Positions 7,736 through 9,031 of a stretch of 9,031 nt of DNA are shown here, in pieces; within the stretch, counting starts at the first letter, position 1, and each line of letters starts with the position of its first letter. Position numbers and translations under genes: made by a program. The notes under the pieces are model-generated. The model ran no database searches. It worked only from the letters and a program-made list of their open reading frames with translations, and was not told the origin of the DNA. The stretch lies in assembly GCA_001313065.1 (NCBI GenBank), contig BBFD01000168.1, positions 1-9,031 on the forward strand. Reading direction: 5' to 3'. The stretch is from Silvimonas sp. JCM 19000. GTDB lineage: Bacteria; Pseudomonadota; Gammaproteobacteria; Burkholderiales; Chitinibacteraceae.

Positions 7736-9031
7736 GTGCCCCATTCTGCTCATCCACCCGTGTTTGCCTTGCACACCCGCCAGGGCGCACTGCTAACGTT
7801 GCGCAGCACGGACCATGAACATCTGGCGCACGTCTTTGTGCTGGAGACCGACATTATCCGGGTACTGGTCCTGCCCGGCGCCACGCTGAACCAGCCGCAC
7901 AGCTGGGCCATCGCCCCGGGCCAGAGCGACGTCGCCAGCGGCGGGCGCGATCGCTTTGATCTGCGTGGCTTTGCCCTTCCCGACTATCAGATTCGCCACT
8001 TGCCGGGCCAGCTTGTGGTCGAAACCAGCCAGTTACGCCTGACCATTACCCTCGCCGGTTTGCGCTGCGAATGGCAAAGCCGGATCGACCAGACCTGGTA
8101 CAGTGTGGCCGCCGATCGCACCGCGCAGGCCATCAACTGGGGCGGCTGGGATCACCGGGTTTACCACTATCTGCAGCATGCCGAAGACCAGATGTATTTT
8201 GGCCTCGGCGAACGCAGCGGCCCTGCTAACCGTGCGGGGCAACGCTATCGCCTGAGCAATTGCGATGCCGATGGCTACCACGCCAGCAGCAGCGACCCGC
8301 TGTACAAGCACATTCCCTTTTACCTGGCGTGGCAGCGCCACAGCCCGGCCGCAGTCGGCCTGTTCTACGACACGCTGGCCGACTGCACCTTTGATATGGG
8401 TCGCGAAGTGGACGCCCGTTACGGCCGTTTTCGCAGCTTTGTCGCTGACCATGGCGATCTGGATTACTACGTGATCGGCGGCGCTACGCCCTTGCACATC
8501 GTGCAGCGCTACACCTGGCTTACCGGTCGCCCGGCGCTGATGCCGCGTTGGGCGCTTGGATTCAATAGCAGCGCCACCTGCTACGCCGATGCGGCGGATG
8601 CCGAAACCCGCTGCGACGACTTTATGCGCGGCTGCCAGCAGCACGACATGCTCTGCGACGCGCTGCAACTGACGCCGGGCTACAGCAGCATAGGCCGCAA
8701 GCCGCATGTGTTTCACTGGAATGCCAAGCGCTTTCCGGATCCTGCGGCGCTGATGCGCAGCGGCCTTGCGCGCGGCATCCGGGTCGTCGCCAGCATCACG
8801 CCTTATCTATACGCCGACCACCCGCGTTATGCCGAGGCGGCGACACTGGGCCTGCTGATCAAAGGCCTCGATGGCAAGCCCGATCTGCAAGCGCTGCGTG
8901 ACGGCGCAGGTGCCTGGCTGGATTTCAGCAACCCGGCGACCGATCGCTGGTGGCAAGCCGGCATCAAGAATGCCCTGCTCAGCGTGGGCGTCAGCGCGCT
9001 GGCGCATGAAGCCGACGCCTTTCGACATCCG
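7736..9031 (+). CDS. GH31 family glycosidase-like protein, 5' part, altered catalytic motif
   Basis: 432 codons are open from GTG 7736 to the right edge, with no frame break and no signal peptide, so the protein is probably cytoplasmic. Family 31 members hydrolyse alpha-glucosides and alpha-xylosides and use an Asp nucleophile. An N-terminal beta-sandwich is followed by YFGLGERSGPANRAG (~154-168), LYKHIPFYLAW (~189), GDLDYYVIGG (~240), TGRPALMPRWALGF (263-276), which opens the TIM barrel, and CDALQLTPGYSSIG (307-320), then DFSNPATDRWW (396-406). These are clear GH31 landmarks. Where active relatives carry a nucleophile block like WNDNNE, this protein reads AHEADA, with Glu425 at the Asp position. 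The usual QFWDG before the DFTNP block is also changed, to QALRDG. It may be a non-hydrolytic or mechanistically changed paralogue. The alignment is from memory of the family, and the acid/base region lies off the window. It follows the porin by 64 bp. The substrate is unknown. Confidence 0.85.
   Translation, partial: MPHSAHPPVFALHTRQGALLTLRSTDHEHLAHVFVLETDIIRVLVLPGATLNQPHSWAIAPGQSDVASGGRDRFDLRGFALPDYQIRHLPGQLVVETSQLRLTITLAGLRCEWQSRIDQTWYSVAADRTAQAINWGGWDHRVYHYLQHAEDQMYFGLGERSGPANRAGQRYRLSNCDADGYHASSSDPLYKHIPFYLAWQRHSPAAVGLFYDTLADCTFDMGREVDARYGRFRSFVADHGDLDYYVIGGATPLHIVQRYTWLTGRPALMPRWALGFNSSATCYADAADAETRCDDFMRGCQQHDMLCDALQLTPGYSSIGRKPHVFHWNAKRFPDPAALMRSGLARGIRVVASITPYLYADHPRYAEAATLGLLIKGLDGKPDLQALRDGAGAWLDFSNPATDRWWQAGIKNALLSVGVSALAHEADAFRHP

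Noticed and set aside
8033..8716. 227-codon open frame on the - strand opposite the GH31 gene
   Set aside because: The + strand carries clear GH31 motifs throughout. The antisense peptide is Ala/Val/Arg-rich without any recognisable domain.
1..9031. Search for CRISPR arrays, tRNA/rRNA genes, insertion sequences, integrases or direct-repeat arrays
   Set aside because: No regularly spaced repeats, transposase-like frames, terminal inverted repeats or tRNA-like cloverleaf segments were seen by reading both strands. The intergenic gaps are all under about 210 bp.

Overview
The window looks like chromosomal DNA from a GC-rich, chitin-degrading, Gram-negative bacterium. The gene set, the Pro/Thr-linked GH18 chitinase and the strong resemblance of the UvrA and MFS proteins to betaproteobacterial forms suggest Neisseriales (a Chromobacteriaceae/Chitinibacteraceae-like organism). 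That placement is inference from family resemblance, not from a search.

Layout, left to right: (1) the 3' part of a secreted multidomain GH18 chitinase on the + strand, ending at 999; (2) a strong bidirectional terminator (1017-1049) shared with the convergent uvrA; (3) a full-length uvrA on the - strand (3935 to 1076), encoding the damage-recognition ATPase of nucleotide excision repair; (4) a 187-bp divergent control region; (5) two MFS exporter genes on the + strand, 20 bp apart, an Fsr-type fosmidomycin-resistance transporter and a YajR-type transporter with a C-terminal YAM domain; (6) a terminator-like hairpin; (7) a KdgM-family outer-membrane porin; (8) the 5' part of a divergent GH31 glycosidase-like gene running off the right edge. 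The last two look like a small carbohydrate uptake/processing locus.

The dominant oddity is that five of the six genes cannot be read in one frame. Reconstructing each protein by family homology gives a uniform picture. Every A or T run of 6 or more inside a CDS (11 of 11) appears to be 1 or 2 bases too long, and six other sites have lost a single base, half of them within a restored GGCC. After these corrections the genes have normal family lengths (UvrA 951 aa, Fsr 407 aa, YajR 455 aa, porin 242 aa). The simplest explanation is a systematic sequencing/consensus artefact, not pseudogenes or programmed frameshifting. All gene coordinates below span the whole reconstructed gene, including these breaks.

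I do not see a clearly new multi-gene system here. The most biologically interesting item is the GH31-like protein. Its catalytic nucleophile motif is not recognisable, and it sits next to a KdgM-type porin.
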